Part shown: positions 12,000 through 22,608 of the stretch, piece after piece
Position numbering within the stretch: position 1 is the first letter of the stretch
How the letters are laid out: each line of letters starts with the position of its first letter
Position numbers and translations under genes: made by a program
Source: Lepeophtheirus salmonis
Taxonomy: Eukaryota > Arthropoda > Copepoda > Siphonostomatoida > Caligidae
Assembly (NCBI RefSeq): GCF_016086655.4
Contig: NC_052136.2
Coordinates: 16,616,001 to 16,680,000 of the forward strand
DNA: 64,000 nucleotides
Direction: 5' to 3'
The notes under the pieces: generated by a model
Database searches by the model: none
Told to the model about the DNA's origin: nothing
Seen by the model: only the letters and a program-made list of their open reading frames with translations

Positions 12000-13345
12000 T
12001 CAGCGTTAGTCACCATTATACATGAGCAAGGGCACTTCTGTTTACACTTTATCATATATGTTCTCTCCACATGAATGAAAGCAGAACACAGTTGGTGGGA
12101 TTCCTAACTACCAATAAACTCACTCACTAGAAAATGCTTAGAATTTACAACTCTAAAATAGCTATTTAAAAAAAATACCCACGATGTTACAGGTTAAATT
12201 GCCATAAAATATGGCGTTATATTTGACACATATGTTGTTGTTTTTTGCAACTATTGATTCAATGAATGTTTTTGTGTAGCTTCTTGTTCATTAAATCATC
12301 TTCTGCTTCCTAATGTATGAATAATCATTAACAGTCCGTCGTTGATACTCAATGCAATTATAACACAATAATTGTAATTACATAGATATGTACTAATAAT
12401 TAATTATTTCAAAAAAAGAATGAATAAAGAACAATCAAAGACAATAATTAAGGTGATGGTGAATTATAATATCTTATTTTTGAGATAAAGAATCCTCTAT
12501 CGAATAAATTTTAAAAATAACATAATTCTAAGATAATATTTCATAAAAAAACCTCTTTTGTCTCATATATTAAATTCAATGCATGTCATGGGGTTTGATA
12601 GGATTAATCTGGATATAGGTCGAAGGAAATGACGTTTATTATAAAGTTTGGTTTGAATACAATAGACTTAATTTAAAAACTTTATCCATGTTTATAATAT
12701 TAAAAACCTCCAAATACATAAATAAAAGAAAAAAAATCATTCAGAGTAGGAAATTCACTTCCATTAAATTCGAATTATTTATAGAACTGGAAGAAAAACA
12801 AACAAAAAAAGAACATTTTTATCAATTTACCCCGTGTGAATTTAATTATGACACTCTTTCTTAAAGTGACGATGAGTCACAATTCAAAAGCTCCATAAAT
12901 AATCAATATTAAGGAGGTATTGTTTAGTATTTACCTAAATTAATTTTCAAATAACAAGAACTCCATAAAAATCTGAACACTTTGAATTTTAAACTTCAAA
13001 AATATATAATTTTTTAATTTCCAAATATTTTAAGCCTTCCTTTACTTCAACGTGAAGTTCTTTGTAATTAATTTTGAAATTATGGCATATGAGTAATTAC
13101 TATGAAATAATTGTTCTTTCTTATTATAATGAATTCGAACCGTTTTATATGTTCTATTTTAAAATATATTAAAATTGAATTAAATGCACTCATTTTAAAC
13201 TACTGAATGCGAAAATGCATTAAAAATGACTTCAAATGTGGGGGGGGGGAGACTAATTTTAAATTTTATGCTATAATATATGTGTGAGGATGAAACTCAG
13301 TGTCCGAAATACACCCATTTTAAAAAATGAAAATGCCTTTTGAAT
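12000..13345. other. AT-rich spacer, nothing recognised
   Basis: There is a poly-G tract of nine bases near 13240 and otherwise low-complexity A/T. No supported genes. Confidence 0.45.
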
Positions 13346-13349
13346 TGTC

Positions 13350-13590
13350 AGTTGAACTTTTGGCGTTCATCCTCTTCTGATCTCAACCACCTCGATTACA
13401 GTATATGGACGCGGAACGAGACAGGGAATGTGCTTTTAAATGTGCAACAAATTGGAGTGTTATCAAAGAATGAAAAACTGTCTAAAATGGAAAAAACTTA
13501 AGCCATGATATATTATTATTGAAGTATGTTCGTGACTTTGAAGCTGGTGTTGGAGAGAATTATTTAGACCAAATAATTTATGCTGAATAT
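13350..13590 (+). pseudogene. Mariner-type transposase C-terminal relic
   Basis: One frame reads SSSSDLNHLDYSIWTRNE, which matches the third catalytic-aspartate block of mariner transposases (consensus S-P-D-L-N-P-L-D-Y-x-x-W). Frameshifted downstream sequence reads VRDFEAGVGENY, like the R-x-R-L-E-x-V family tail. Stops interrupt both parts and no terminal repeats were found. A family A copy follows at once. Confidence 0.6.
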
Positions 13591-13613
13591 AATATGATTT
13601 TTAATGTTCTTTA

Positions 13614-13832
13614 AACGTCCACATGCAGGGGATGGGCTAGAAGGGTATGTTGCCCCCCCCCACCCCTTCTCTCGCAAAGAAAGGTTTGCTTCTTTTACTT
13701 TCTTCGAAAGAATTTAATATTTGAAATTTAAATTAAAAAAAAATTTTTTTTGATTTTTTTTTTCTATAAATTCCAAAAACTATCCCCCCCGGCCCCACAA
13801 AAAGTATATATATATAATATTGCGGACGCCCA
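13614..13832 (-). repeat. Family A MITE, complete, minus orientation
   Basis: The right end reverse-complemented reads GGGCGTCCGCAATATTATAT. The left end is ACGTCCACATGCAGGGG, followed by a long C-run. Both ends and the poly-A/T interior are present. Confidence 0.7.
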
Positions 13833-14333
13833 TAATATGTTAAAATGCCGACATGTAGTTGCTACATCCCTAATTGCACTAAATAAACCATCTCTAATGT
13901 TCGAAAATTGTCTAATAATACATTTTTAATTAATTTAAAGTATGTCATAATTAAATTTACACACGGTATATTTCTTCAATTTTGTTATAGACAATTAACT
14001 ATAATAACTGTTAATGTAGTGTATCCTGGGGGAAAAAATTAAGATGTCTTTTAAGTATGTCATTAAAATCACAACCAAACATGTAAAACAGAACAAATAA
14101 AGCCAATAATTGTGTGGTCGTGTAAAAGATATGGATTTTTTATGGATATTTTAAAGAGACAAATAATGCGGAATTCAGTAAGGTGCAACATAAATTCTAC
14201 ATGTTGTAATTCTTTCATTTTAACATATGCAGATATCTACATACATTCAATAAATTGTAATACAAATTGTCATCTGTTACATTAATACACTTTTTTTAAT
14301 TTTTTGCTTTATAAATAAATCCTTTTTCAAGCG

Positions 14334-14380
14334 CAGTGGTTCTCCTACTTTTTACCTTGTGTACTGAGGATGGGTTTCTA
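14334..14380 (+). mobile_element. hAT-type MITE end (single terminus)
   Basis: CAGTGGTTCTCCTACTTTTT matches the hAT-type terminus of the 4566-5158 element. A matching inverted terminus was not found before the mariner at 14871, so this is a fragment. Confidence 0.5.
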
Positions 14381-15013
14381 GCATAAAGAAATACATATAT
14401 AGAGGCAACAAAATACGTGAATGGTTAAGCAATGATATCACCTGACAAAAGGGGTATAATTTGATATCACATTGGTTTGTTTTTCATACATTAATAATTA
14501 TCTACAATGCCAACTAACGAAATGATGTCCAACTCTGATTGACTCTGATGGTATATTAAAAAGTAAATTTCATTTGTTTAGCTGGCGTCGAAATTATAAT
14601 AAACCTTCAGACCCAGTGATTAAAAAATATTGACAGTAAGTATATACTTATAAGTTTAACTCGTTCCTGTACCTCAGTTTATGAGTAAAAACAAATTAGC
14701 ACAAAAGAAATAATAATAAAAATTAAGTCTTATGTGTTTGATGTGGTATGTCGCCAGCATTGGACCAGCTCGTATCTTAATAAAAAATTGTCTGTTGTGA
14801 CACTCGTATGTCAAGGTCTAACCTATGATATAGCTGTCGTTCATTACTGCAAACTGAAAATGTTAATCTACCGGATGGTCTATTGAAATCTGAACACTTA
14901 CTAATTCAATAAGTTGAGTGATTGAAATTAATTCATATTTCGATATACAAAAGCATAAACAATTAGTTACAAAAAAATACCTGAGCTCTTCAGCTTATGT
15001 ACAAGTCGAGAAA

Positions 15014-15632
15014 ATGACACTTGAACGTGATCGACAAATTTCTATAGGCGTATTTCTATTTCTAAGCATTTGGGTGTCTCCAGGACCACTGTCTACGCCG
15101 TCAGCAAGTCTGAAACGTTGGAGAGGAAGAAGGGATCTGTCAAAAAGGCCAAACTGGACCCGGGTGAGTCAAAGAAAACAGCCCAGAACAATCCCATCAA
15201 GATAATTTGGGCCCATGTTAGAGATCTCGGGGTTTCATACCAGAATGTCCAGAGAGCTCTCAAAAAAGTAAGCGGAAAAAGCTTTGTGAGGGTGGAGAGA
15301 CCACTTTTGATACCAGTTCTTTTGAACTCTTTTTGGACACTTTTGATACCAGTTCTTTTGAACTCTTTTTTGACACTTTTGATACCAGTTCTTTTGAACT
15401 CTTTTTTGACACTTTTGATACCAGTTCTTTTGAACTCTTTTTTGACACTTTTTCTCCCGCCCCTACACCACCGAAAAGGCATGCAGCTTCCGTTATCCAA
15501 AGAATGAGGCCCCTCAAAGCCACTGTCAGCCAGCACTGGGACGCCTTGAAAGATGATTACATCTGCAGAGGGATCCAGGCCTTCTGTCGCCGCCTAAAAG
15601 TCATCACGCCAAAGGGACGGCTACATTATTGA
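15014..15632 (+). pseudogene. Mariner transposase with deleted catalytic core
   Basis: From ATG 15014 the first codons (MTLERDRQIS) lead, after a frameshift near 15060, into a helix-turn-helix segment, GVSRTTVYAVSKSETLERKK. This is followed by a basic linker and the second DNA-binding region (VRDLGVSYQNVQRALKKV, ending RVERPLL). A 36-bp repeat array follows at the point where the DDE domain should begin. Downstream, in another frame, comes the C-terminal tail LKATVSQHWDALKDDYI..FCRRLKVI, ending at a TGA at about 15630-15632. The FSDEK, QQDxAP and SPDLNPLDY blocks are all absent, so it cannot encode an active enzyme. The DNA-binding half could in principle still bind the TIRs; that is speculation. 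Confidence 0.85.
15305..15448 (+). repeat. Four-unit 36-bp tandem repeat inside mariner frame
   Basis: Units at 15305, 15341, 15377 and 15413 each begin TTTTGATACCAGTTCTTTTG. They are identical except for one base in the first unit (GG instead of TG before ACAC). The period is a multiple of three, so all frames stay open through it: one gives LLIPVLLNSFLT and another DTSSFELFFDTF. The minus-strand mariner at 42942-43743 has a single related unit (SFELFFDTFG). Confidence 0.95.
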
Positions 15633-16139
15633 TTAAGAGTACACAGCCACACTTCTTTTTATAGTAGTAATTTTGTTGAAATTCTATTGTAAATAAATTC
15701 ATTATTTTTTGTTGAAACTTAAAATTCAAAGTATTCAAATTTTAATGGACCACTCGATACTTCAGCCTTAATATGACCAACAGCCAATCAAAATATCTTT
15801 ATCGCCTCTATAAATTTCTTTCCTTAAGGTTTTGTCTATTTTATTTGGAACTGAATAGATACGGTTAATTAAACTTCGAAGTAGGGAAGAATCGTATAAT
15901 TACCAGTGTATTTGAATACCTGCAAGTATTTTTACTCATTGGTGACTAAAATAGGCGCCATCAGAGGGGCAGGGCATTAACCTCTCACTTTTTGAACGAC
16001 AATAATATTAACAAACTGGGTGATTATGCTGCTATAAATATTATGACGTCTTTTTTATAAAACTGCTCTGTTCAGTCAACCTTATTATACATAAGTACAT
16101 ATATAAAAAAGAAAGGATCCAAAATTATGCGTCAATTGT

Positions 16140-16400
16140 GATAGTTACACACATAAAATATACCATGAATTGTGTTATCAGCTGTCGATGTTTCCACTTT
16201 TTCCCCTACTAATCAATGTTATAAACGTTGATTCATTGAATTATAATTAGCTCTTGTTAACATTTGACCAAATGATAAGATTTAACATCCATCGTTGGGA
16301 AGAATGATCGAAGTACTACCAACTAATTTTGGGGTCTTGTTTCTGGGTTGTTGTTGTTCTAACCTACCCCGTACAGTAGCGGAAGCTCAACCAATTTATA
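16140..16400. repeat. Family E repeat, copy 2
   Basis: It shares ordered blocks with 6660-6900, including 'TTATCAGCTGTCGATGTTTCC', 'AAACGTTGATTCATTG' and 'TTTTGGGGTCTTGTTTCTG'. There is no coding potential. Confidence 0.5.
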
Positions 16401-17344
16401 TTATAACTCCATTGGGACTTACTAAAATTTTGAATGAGTCTGGTATAGATAAGGAATAACAAATTTCACAGGTACATTAGTGAAAAATACAGGAATATTG
16501 AATATTAAGGGTGTATCTCTCTAAATGGTAGTTGAGCATGTTGAATAAAACATGAGCAAACTAAGTAAACGTTTAAAGCCGCAAGAAAGTACTAAAATCT
16601 TGATATTTGTGGAATTGGTAAAAAGGGGAAATTAATTTTAAACTATACAAGCCGTTACTTTTATCGTTTCCGCAACTTTTTCTTAAAAATTAATCTTCAA
16701 AAAAGCCCCAAAATCCAATGTTAGACAACAAGAAAATCGCTGAGCAAGTACAGCACGATACGATATAAATTTAAAAGTAAAAAATTTAATAAATGATATC
16801 ATTATCATAGAAGGGGTTACTTGATATTTTTTAAGCAATATTTTACTAAACATAATGCCAAAGTAAGTTTTTAAATTTGATAAATAATCAAACAACAAGG
16901 ATCAAAATGATGAACAAAAATTTTGCTTTCACCAGTATTGAATTTGTCTTTTCTTCGACAAGCCAAAATCCAACCTTGCAAGATCTTTCGGGAATTGGTG
17001 GTATGAAATGCCTCTTGGATTTTTACAAATAGCCGCTGCACAGACTCTTTTTGTTTTAGTTACGTAATTAAATAAAATGGGTGAAAAATATTATAAAATA
17101 TTATTTATTAACATGTGTTACGTCTATGTCTAATAATTTATGAAATTTAAAAACTTACTTTTGGAGTTATTTTTAGTGAGATATCGAGTAGCCACTTTTA
17201 TGATAATGATAACTTTTATTCATATTTAACTTTTTTTAATTTTGATAGTATTAATAACCAAGGCTCGTCCTTATGACGTCAAAACAAATAAAAAGAGAGA
17301 CCTTTATTTTCTTATGGCCTAATCTGCCGATTCCAGGAGTCGGC
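16401..17344. other. AT-rich spacer, nothing recognised
   Basis: No supported exon or repeat terminus. Confidence 0.4.
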
Positions 17345-17630
17345 ACTGTATATCAAGTTGAAAATTATAGCAAGCCTGATTACATAATGGTATAGCCTTG
17401 TATTTCTATTAACATTGGTATTGAATAATAAAATATTATATTTCTTACGAGTGTCTTTTCTTTACGAGGTGTATAGGGTTGCATAAAATATGACCTAGAA
17501 CACGTGCAATACTTTTTGAAGTTGCAACCTAAATTTATATTAATAGCTACATCCAGCTTATCTAATAAAAACATCGTGACATCCAATCTCCTCTCCTCTA
17601 AAACATTCTTCAAATTGTCAGAGTTCTGGC
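17345..17630 (-). repeat. Family B repeat, partial inverted copy
   Basis: The reverse complement of 17575-17620 contains GACAATTTGAAGAATGTTTT, matching 7570-7590, and then diverges. The 77-codon minus frame here belongs to the repeat and is not called as a gene. Confidence 0.5.
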
Positions 17631-17639
17631 GTTAATTTT

Positions 17640-18510
17640 AGGTTTTTTGTTTTTAGTATACCAAAAGGTGGTCATATTTTATACTACTCTTTTTAAATAT
17701 TAAACAAAAACATAGAAAATTAAACAAATGAAAGACAGTGAAACCTTTGTTTGTTGTGTAATGTTTAAGAGATAATGATCTGACCTTAAGATATCTTGTT
17801 AAAAAAGTACAAAAATTGTTATCATATGATCTGTAAGGAATGCCAAAGCATAGCACTTGAAATTTGAAGTAATCAAAATGAATCTTAACAATAAAAGGAT
17901 GGAAAATCAATAGATTTGATTTGAAAGGTCATTTCAAGTACAGTATAACTTTTATAAATCAAATAAATAATTTGAACTATAGGTTAAATTCTTGGGTATT
18001 TAAATTAATCATGCAAATTTGAAGTAAAAAAATAAATAGGGATTTTTTCCTTGTCTTGATTTTTTTTAAAGGTTGTTTTTATTTTGAATATCCACATTTG
18101 TAAGAGTGGCATTCGAATCCAAATGAGTATCTGGATATTGTAAACACTTTGATTAACAATCCATTTTCAAGCATTTATGGTATTTTTTATTTTGTACACC
18201 CTTAAAATGAATATTTTAGTGATATACAATTTTATTTGTTCTTACTAGTTGGCAATCTAAACAGGATTTATAATTCTTGAAGACAGAACGTCTTAGTATA
18301 AAGTAATGACTATTGTTTTTACTCATGAAAGACGGAGAGTAACAATAAATGTTTGCTCTGGATTTATAAATGTAAGTACCAGTTGGACTCAGAGTAGAAT
18401 TGAGAATCGGCATTGCAGTATTTCCACCCTATATATATAAATTAACTCTTTTTGGTTGATTAAAGGACGTCTCCTAAAGAGCAACTTTTCTCCCGATATT
18501 TAATATTTAT
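17640..18510. other. AT-rich spacer, nothing recognised
   Basis: Short open frames only, with no recognisable motifs or splice-bounded exon. Confidence 0.4.
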
Positions 18511-18511
18511 T

Positions 18512-18860
18512 AGTGTTGGATCGGTCCTAGGAATGATTTCCTAATCAATCTTTTTGATCCCTTGTCAGTCTGTTTATTTTTATAATTCTGATATTTTTTA
18601 CAATGGATCAATCCTAAGGTCAGATACATCGGCCTTTCAGTCTTACGGACCTAGCTATCTTTTTATTTTCTTCACACCTAACTAAAATTGAAGAATATAA
18701 GAACTAAAAAAATAATGAATTGTAGCTATAACATATAATTAATCATTCTAGTCACACAGTTCCTACTTTTAACTTTAGGTATACTTTCTCTCTTTGGAAG
18801 AGGTTAAGAATTCAGATGAAACTTCGGCGACTGAAATGACGTAGTTACAAGTAAATACGT
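18512..18860 (+). repeat. Family C TIR element, right end lost
   Basis: It begins TTAGTGTTGGATCGGTCCTA and runs parallel to the element at 51113-51519, sharing 'TTTTTATTTTCTTCAC', 'GAAGAATATAA' and 'TAATGAATTGTAGCTA'. The matching right terminus is missing. Confidence 0.65.
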
Positions 18861-19199
18861 CCCGTTTTCCCGGAATTTCTTGTGGTTTTACAGCTACAGA
18901 AAATTCCACATTTAATTATTTCAGGGTGTAAGTTTAATTTAGTTACATATATTTCATAGAATTAAATTTAAAATACATACTGAATAATGATGTTTTGAAT
19001 AAATGTGTTTTTGAAGCTACATGAATTTTAGTTTTAACCATCAGGTTGGGTTGTGCATTTCTCAATAATACAAAATTATACTCTACCAAAAATGAGCTTG
19101 ATCTCATGGTATAACATGGGAATTGGGAATATATATTTTAGACTAGCTTAAAATTTATTATTTCTTCTTAAAATATAAAAAGAAATGCGTCAATTTCCC

Positions 19200-19970
19200 A
19201 GTAGTCATTATTTTTTAATGAAATCCGTTATATACTGGGATCCCGTAATTTAAAAATAGTTATTCAGGAAATGAGAAACCTTAATAGATACTATATAGTA
19301 TTTTTACTGACCTCATAAATAGTATCATAATTGAAGGAGACTTTATTATGAGGGTCAATGTTGATATTTTTACCACATCAAATGGACAAATCTCCCAATA
19401 AATCTGGATTAAACTATATCAAAGGACTTTAAGAATTTACAAAAACTTGATACTCGCATTGAATACTACCTGATGCAAAGGATAGACACTGAAAGTTATA
19501 TGAACTGAAAATCCCTATGAAATCTTTAAATTTGTCTCTTTTTTTTTTTTTATCAATTAGGGATCATTGAATATTAACTAATATAATTAGCGAAAAATAT
19601 CTTCCCTGTTCGATTGTAATAGTTGATTTATATGAACTATATGGAAATAAGATTGTATTACAATGTAATAACATATTTTTAATACATTTTAAAGTAAGAT
19701 ATATTATACAACTAAGCGTATGTGGAATAAATTTTTGATTTACATAGTAAGGTTTAATTCTTTTTATTTGTTCGTCCCATTTAGACATGCAAGAGCCTCA
19801 TCTTGAAGGCATATAGGAGGACTTTGTTTCCTTAAAAAATACAAAAAGGTTGCTCATTTTTATTAAATTTGGTTATTTAGACCCCGTAAATGCCCGACAT
19901 CAGGAAAGCTGACATCACGTGAAAAATAAAACCGTTTCTTGTTTAACCTCGAAAAAATTGCAAACGCATA
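19200..19970. repeat. Family F long repeat, copy 1
   Basis: A stretch of several hundred bases is colinear with about 49100-49745. Shared landmarks, in order: 'GCATTGAATACT', a T11-12 run followed by ATCAATT, 'ATGGAAAT', 'AATGTAATAA', 'TAGTAAGGTTTAA', 'TTTTATTTGTT', 'CCCATTT' and a final 'GACGTCA/GACATCACGTGAAAA' block. No terminal repeats or open frame were found. Confidence 0.6.
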
Positions 19971-20207
19971 CTGTTCAATTAATCAATGATTTATGTTTAT
20001 ATGATAGTATAGTACATACGCCATTATTCAATTAGAAATGATATTAAATATGTATTATTTTGTGCATGTCTCTACCTTGAAGATAGGTGGAAACAATTAC
20101 ACAGTGTTGTCTCTCTTCAAGTGCCAATGTGAGTGAGCTATGTTACTTGCATCTATAATTTTTTTTACAAAATTTAGCCAAGGATAATTATTTTTTGTTA
20201 TTATTAT

Positions 20208-20213
20208 TTTATT
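20208..20213 (-). terminator. Candidate polyadenylation signal for antisense gene
   Basis: AATAAA on the minus strand, about 265 bp past the stop codon of the putative second exon (20476-20510). Confidence 0.3.
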
Positions 20214-20475
20214 ATTTTTGCCTGCTTAGACATATGTTTAGTTTTAGTTTTTATTTTGTTTTGCGGTTGGATGTTTGATGACATCAAGGATAGGGTTTGG
20301 ATACAATATGATTTGCATAAACAATACTGTTTCTTACATCGTTGTTTAATGAGGTCTGCCGATGCTACTCGTCGACAATTGAGTCTGTAGTGTCGAATTC
20401 TTCGTCCTGCTGGATCTGTAGAGTAAAAAGTCTCATGTCTTAGCAATTTTTTAGTGTCCAACTCCTCCATGTGGC

Positions 20476-20510
20476 TCAACAACTTGATTCACTTTTAATT
20501 AAATCTGCAA
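20476..20510 (-). CDS. Putative terminal exon of antisense His-rich gene
   Basis: A strong minus-strand acceptor (ACTTTTTCTTAG, cut after 20511) opens an exon. Joined in phase to the exon ending at 22538, it reads V-A-D-L-I-K-S-E-S-S-C and stops at TGA (20476-20478). The spliced peptide would be 34 residues: a His/Lys-rich head and the short amphipathic-looking tail RVAELVADLIKSESSC. A longer frame overlaps this stretch (MEELDTKKLLRHETFYSTDP from about 20471), but it is out of phase with the upstream exon. An undetected intermediate exon would change the reading. Confidence 0.35.
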
Positions 20511-20599
20511 CTAAGAAAAAGTATTTTGTTCTTCCGTAAAAATCGGATTTCAAATGAACAGAATAACAAAAAGAAAAATGCGTGCGCGTATAAATGAAG

Positions 20600-21110
20600 T
20601 AGTACTCTTTTTTACGCAATTAAAACGTCATCTGTCAAAAATCTTCCACCTTCTTCTTATATTATTAATTCTCTCTCTCTCTCTTGCTATTATTCCTTTT
20701 CTTATGAATTTTATTTAAATTAATTGTACAAATTACGAAATTTCCATATGTCTTGTATGACATTGAAAATCTCCCTTCATTAACACAATCTGTGACTTGG
20801 TTTAGATCATCGTTCTGATGTGAAGAAGGATTGAATATGAAATAGATATTATTTATTACATTACTCTCTTTCCACTCCTGTTTTTTTAACCCTTTATTCT
20901 TCTCTTCTCTTTTTTTTTTTCAAATATTCCCGCTTTTTTGGTACGGAAGAAGAAGATAGAATGGGACTGGTGTACGCTTTTATTTCTATTTAGGCGTGGC
21001 TAATCCTCCCGTCATCAATCGGATAAACATCAATATCATCATAATTCTTCCATATCCACGCCGCTTCCATTAATTGGCAACAATCCACACACTCTATGCT
21101 TAGATGTACA
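20600..21110 (+). other. Upstream region of the cuticle gene
   Basis: There is a (CT)7 microsatellite at about 20671-20685 and T-rich tracts. No coding exon on the plus strand. Any hormone-response elements for the cuticle gene should lie here, but I cannot assign one with confidence. Confidence 0.4.
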
Positions 21111-21149
21111 TATATAAAAGGGCTTATGTTCCTTTGTAGAGACATCAGT
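21111..21149 (+). promoter_or_regulatory. TATA box and initiator of the cuticle gene
   Basis: TATATAAAAG at 21111-21120 and the arthropod-type initiator TCAGT at 21145-21149 (likely start A21147) are spaced about 34 bp apart. The predicted 5' UTR is only about 23 nt, ending at ATG 21170. Short leaders and strong TATA boxes are usual for arthropod cuticle genes. Confidence 0.75.
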
Positions 21150-21169
21150 CATACTTTTGTCTCTACAGC

Positions 21170-22365
21170 ATGTATTATAAGGTAACTTAGGATTTGTAGA
21201 GAATTTGATCCAATGTTGGTCAAAGAAACTGATATATTTTTTTATTTTCTAGGTTATCTCACTTTTAGTTCTCACAGCCCTATTCCGTACTTCTATGGGT
21301 GATGAGTTGTCCCCGTCATTGCCACCCACTCTTTCAGCTACATATGAAGCCCATGAGGGGGTTTATCCCAGTGCTCCTCCAAAATATAACTACAACTATG
21401 AAGTTGAGGATTCATACAAGGGACTCAACTTTGGGCAAAACGAAGAGCGGGATAACTCTGCCACATTAGGAGAGTATCATGTTCAACTACCAGATGGAAG
21501 ACGCCAAGTTGTCAAATATGCCATTAAGGATGCCTATTCTGGTTACCTTGCTGAAGTATCTTACGAAGGAGAGGCTCACTACGACCCTCCTTCCAAATAT
21601 ACAACTTATAAGGCCGTTGTTCCAACAGAACCAATTAAGGCTCCAGCTCCTAAGACTAACACTTACAAGCCAACACCTAAGCCTATTGTTTACAAACCAC
21701 TATCAGGACAATCTAATCCTGTGCCCCCTCCTCCAGCATCCTCTATCAAGACCATAGTCTACGAACCTCTTCCAAACTCTGGGCCTTCAAAGACTGATGT
21801 CCTTCTTCCATCAGCACCAGTAGCAGACAATAATATTGTCTTTAGCGAGCCTCTTCCTCCTCCAAGTTTCTCCTCCCAATCTGTACCCTCAAAGACCATC
21901 GTCTACAAACCTCTACCACCAGTACCAGCAAATAATGTCGTCTTCAACAAACCCCTTCCTCCTCCAAGTGTATCCTCCCAATCAGGACCCATAAATACTA
22001 TTGTCTACAAACCTTTGCCCCCATCAGGCCCAGAGCCCATTAACTACAAGCCCCTTCCTTCTAATGGATCATCAAAATCAGCATCTGCTCCTCTCCCAAC
22101 TTCTGGAGAAATCTACTATAAGCCTCTCCCTCCAGTATCTGCCAAGTCATCTTCTCCAATCATCGTCAACAACAATGGGCCTTCGTCTCCAGTACAGGAC
22201 TTTTCTCAATCCGCTCCTGTTCAAGTCTTTGATTCGTCCACTTCTTCTTCTTCTTTATCGTCTTATACTCCAAAGCCAGTCGTGATAGTGAGCTCCACTT
22301 CTACACCATTTGTCTCCACAACCCCTCTGCCCTTCTCTTCATCAACCAACAACTACTCTAGCTAA
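21170..22365 (+). CDS. RR-domain (chitin-binding) cuticle protein, two exons
   Basis: A structural protein of the exoskeleton, secreted by epidermis. The CDS joins 21170-21181 (MYYK) and 21253-22365 across a 71-bp GT-AG intron (21182-21252), phase 0. A four-codon first exon followed by an intron within the signal peptide is the standard layout of arthropod cuticle genes, which is why I prefer this start over ATG 21295. The product is 374 aa. Residues 1 to about 20 form a signal peptide (MYYKVISLLVLTALFRTSMG). Residues 49-112 are a Rebers-Riddiford domain, with aromatic YNYNYEVEDSYKG, then RDNSATLGEYHVQLPDGRRQ, then VVKYAIKDAYSGYLAEVSYE, closest to the RR-2 type of hard cuticle. The rest is low-complexity: about eight degenerate IVYKPLPP-like units (residues about 150-310), then a Ser/Thr-rich tail. 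The proline repeats probably give an extended, cross-linkable spacer (inference). Frame and stop TAA (22363-22365) are intact. A homologue-based gene name is not possible here. Confidence 0.93.
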
Positions 22366-22480
22366 ACATATATGAATACATCCTCACCTTTCCAGTTTTA
22401 CATAAAAACATATAATCACTTTTGTTGATGTTATATATTTATCAAATTATATTTATTTTTGTTAATTTGTTTATAAAAAA

Positions 22481-22486
22481 AATAAA
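22481..22486 (+). terminator. Polyadenylation signal of the cuticle gene
   Basis: AATAAA about 115 bp after the stop codon, followed by ATGAGATTG. No better signal lies between it and the stop. Confidence 0.75.
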
Positions 22487-22537
22487 TGAGATTGAATTCC
22501 TGAGTTAACAGTTAAAAAGTTGTTTGTGTGTACTTAC

Positions 22538-22607
22538 CTAATTCAGCCACACGGTGATGTTTATGGTGGTGATGATGATGCCCTTTTTTGCTTGTGTGAT
22601 GCACCAT
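22538..22607 (-). CDS. First coding exon of an antisense histidine-rich peptide gene
   Basis: Minus-strand ATG 22607-22605 lies in a near-ideal start context (CAACCATGG). The exon encodes 23 residues plus one base: MVHHTSKKGHHHHHHKHH then RVAEL. It ends exactly at a consensus donor, TTAG|GTAAGTA (last exon base 22538). Ten of the 23 residues are His. There is no signal peptide. His-rich stretches often bind metal ions or act as low-complexity localisation tracts; function here is unknown. It lies just past the cuticle gene's polyadenylation signal, transcribed toward it. The next exon is uncertain; the best candidate is at 20476-20510. An A/T-rich leader with a TTTCAGTTTT initiator-like motif lies about 30 bp before the ATG. 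The strong start and donor together make chance unlikely, but no transcript evidence is available. Confidence 0.55.
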
Positions 22608-22608
22608 G

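Larger units (their letters stand above)
14871..15757 (+). mobile_element. Internally deleted mariner element (M1)
   Basis: It is flanked by TA (14869-14870 and 15758-15759). The left terminus CCGGATGGTCTATTGAAATC and the right terminus read inward, TCGAGTGGTCCATTAAAATT, are an imperfect inverted pair that continues as TGAACACTT versus TGAATACTT. At 887 bp it is shorter than a full mariner (about 1.3 kb): the central catalytic region is missing and an amplified 36-bp unit stands in its place. A second copy with the same ends is at 42942-43743 on the minus strand. Confidence 0.9.

Noticed and set aside
15093..15536. Long minus-strand and second plus-strand frames across the 36-bp repeats
   Set aside because: The repeat period is divisible by three and lacks stops, so every frame stays open. 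Only the transposase-derived frame matches a family.
20204..20482. 92-codon minus-strand frame (MEELDTKKLLRHETF...)
   Set aside because: Out of phase with the only upstream exon found and starts at a non-ATG codon; kept only as possible 3' UTR of the antisense gene.
21479..21757. Alternative-frame open reading frames over the cuticle gene (also 22001-22285)
   Set aside because: They are shadows of the proline-rich codons of the real gene, without start context or motifs.
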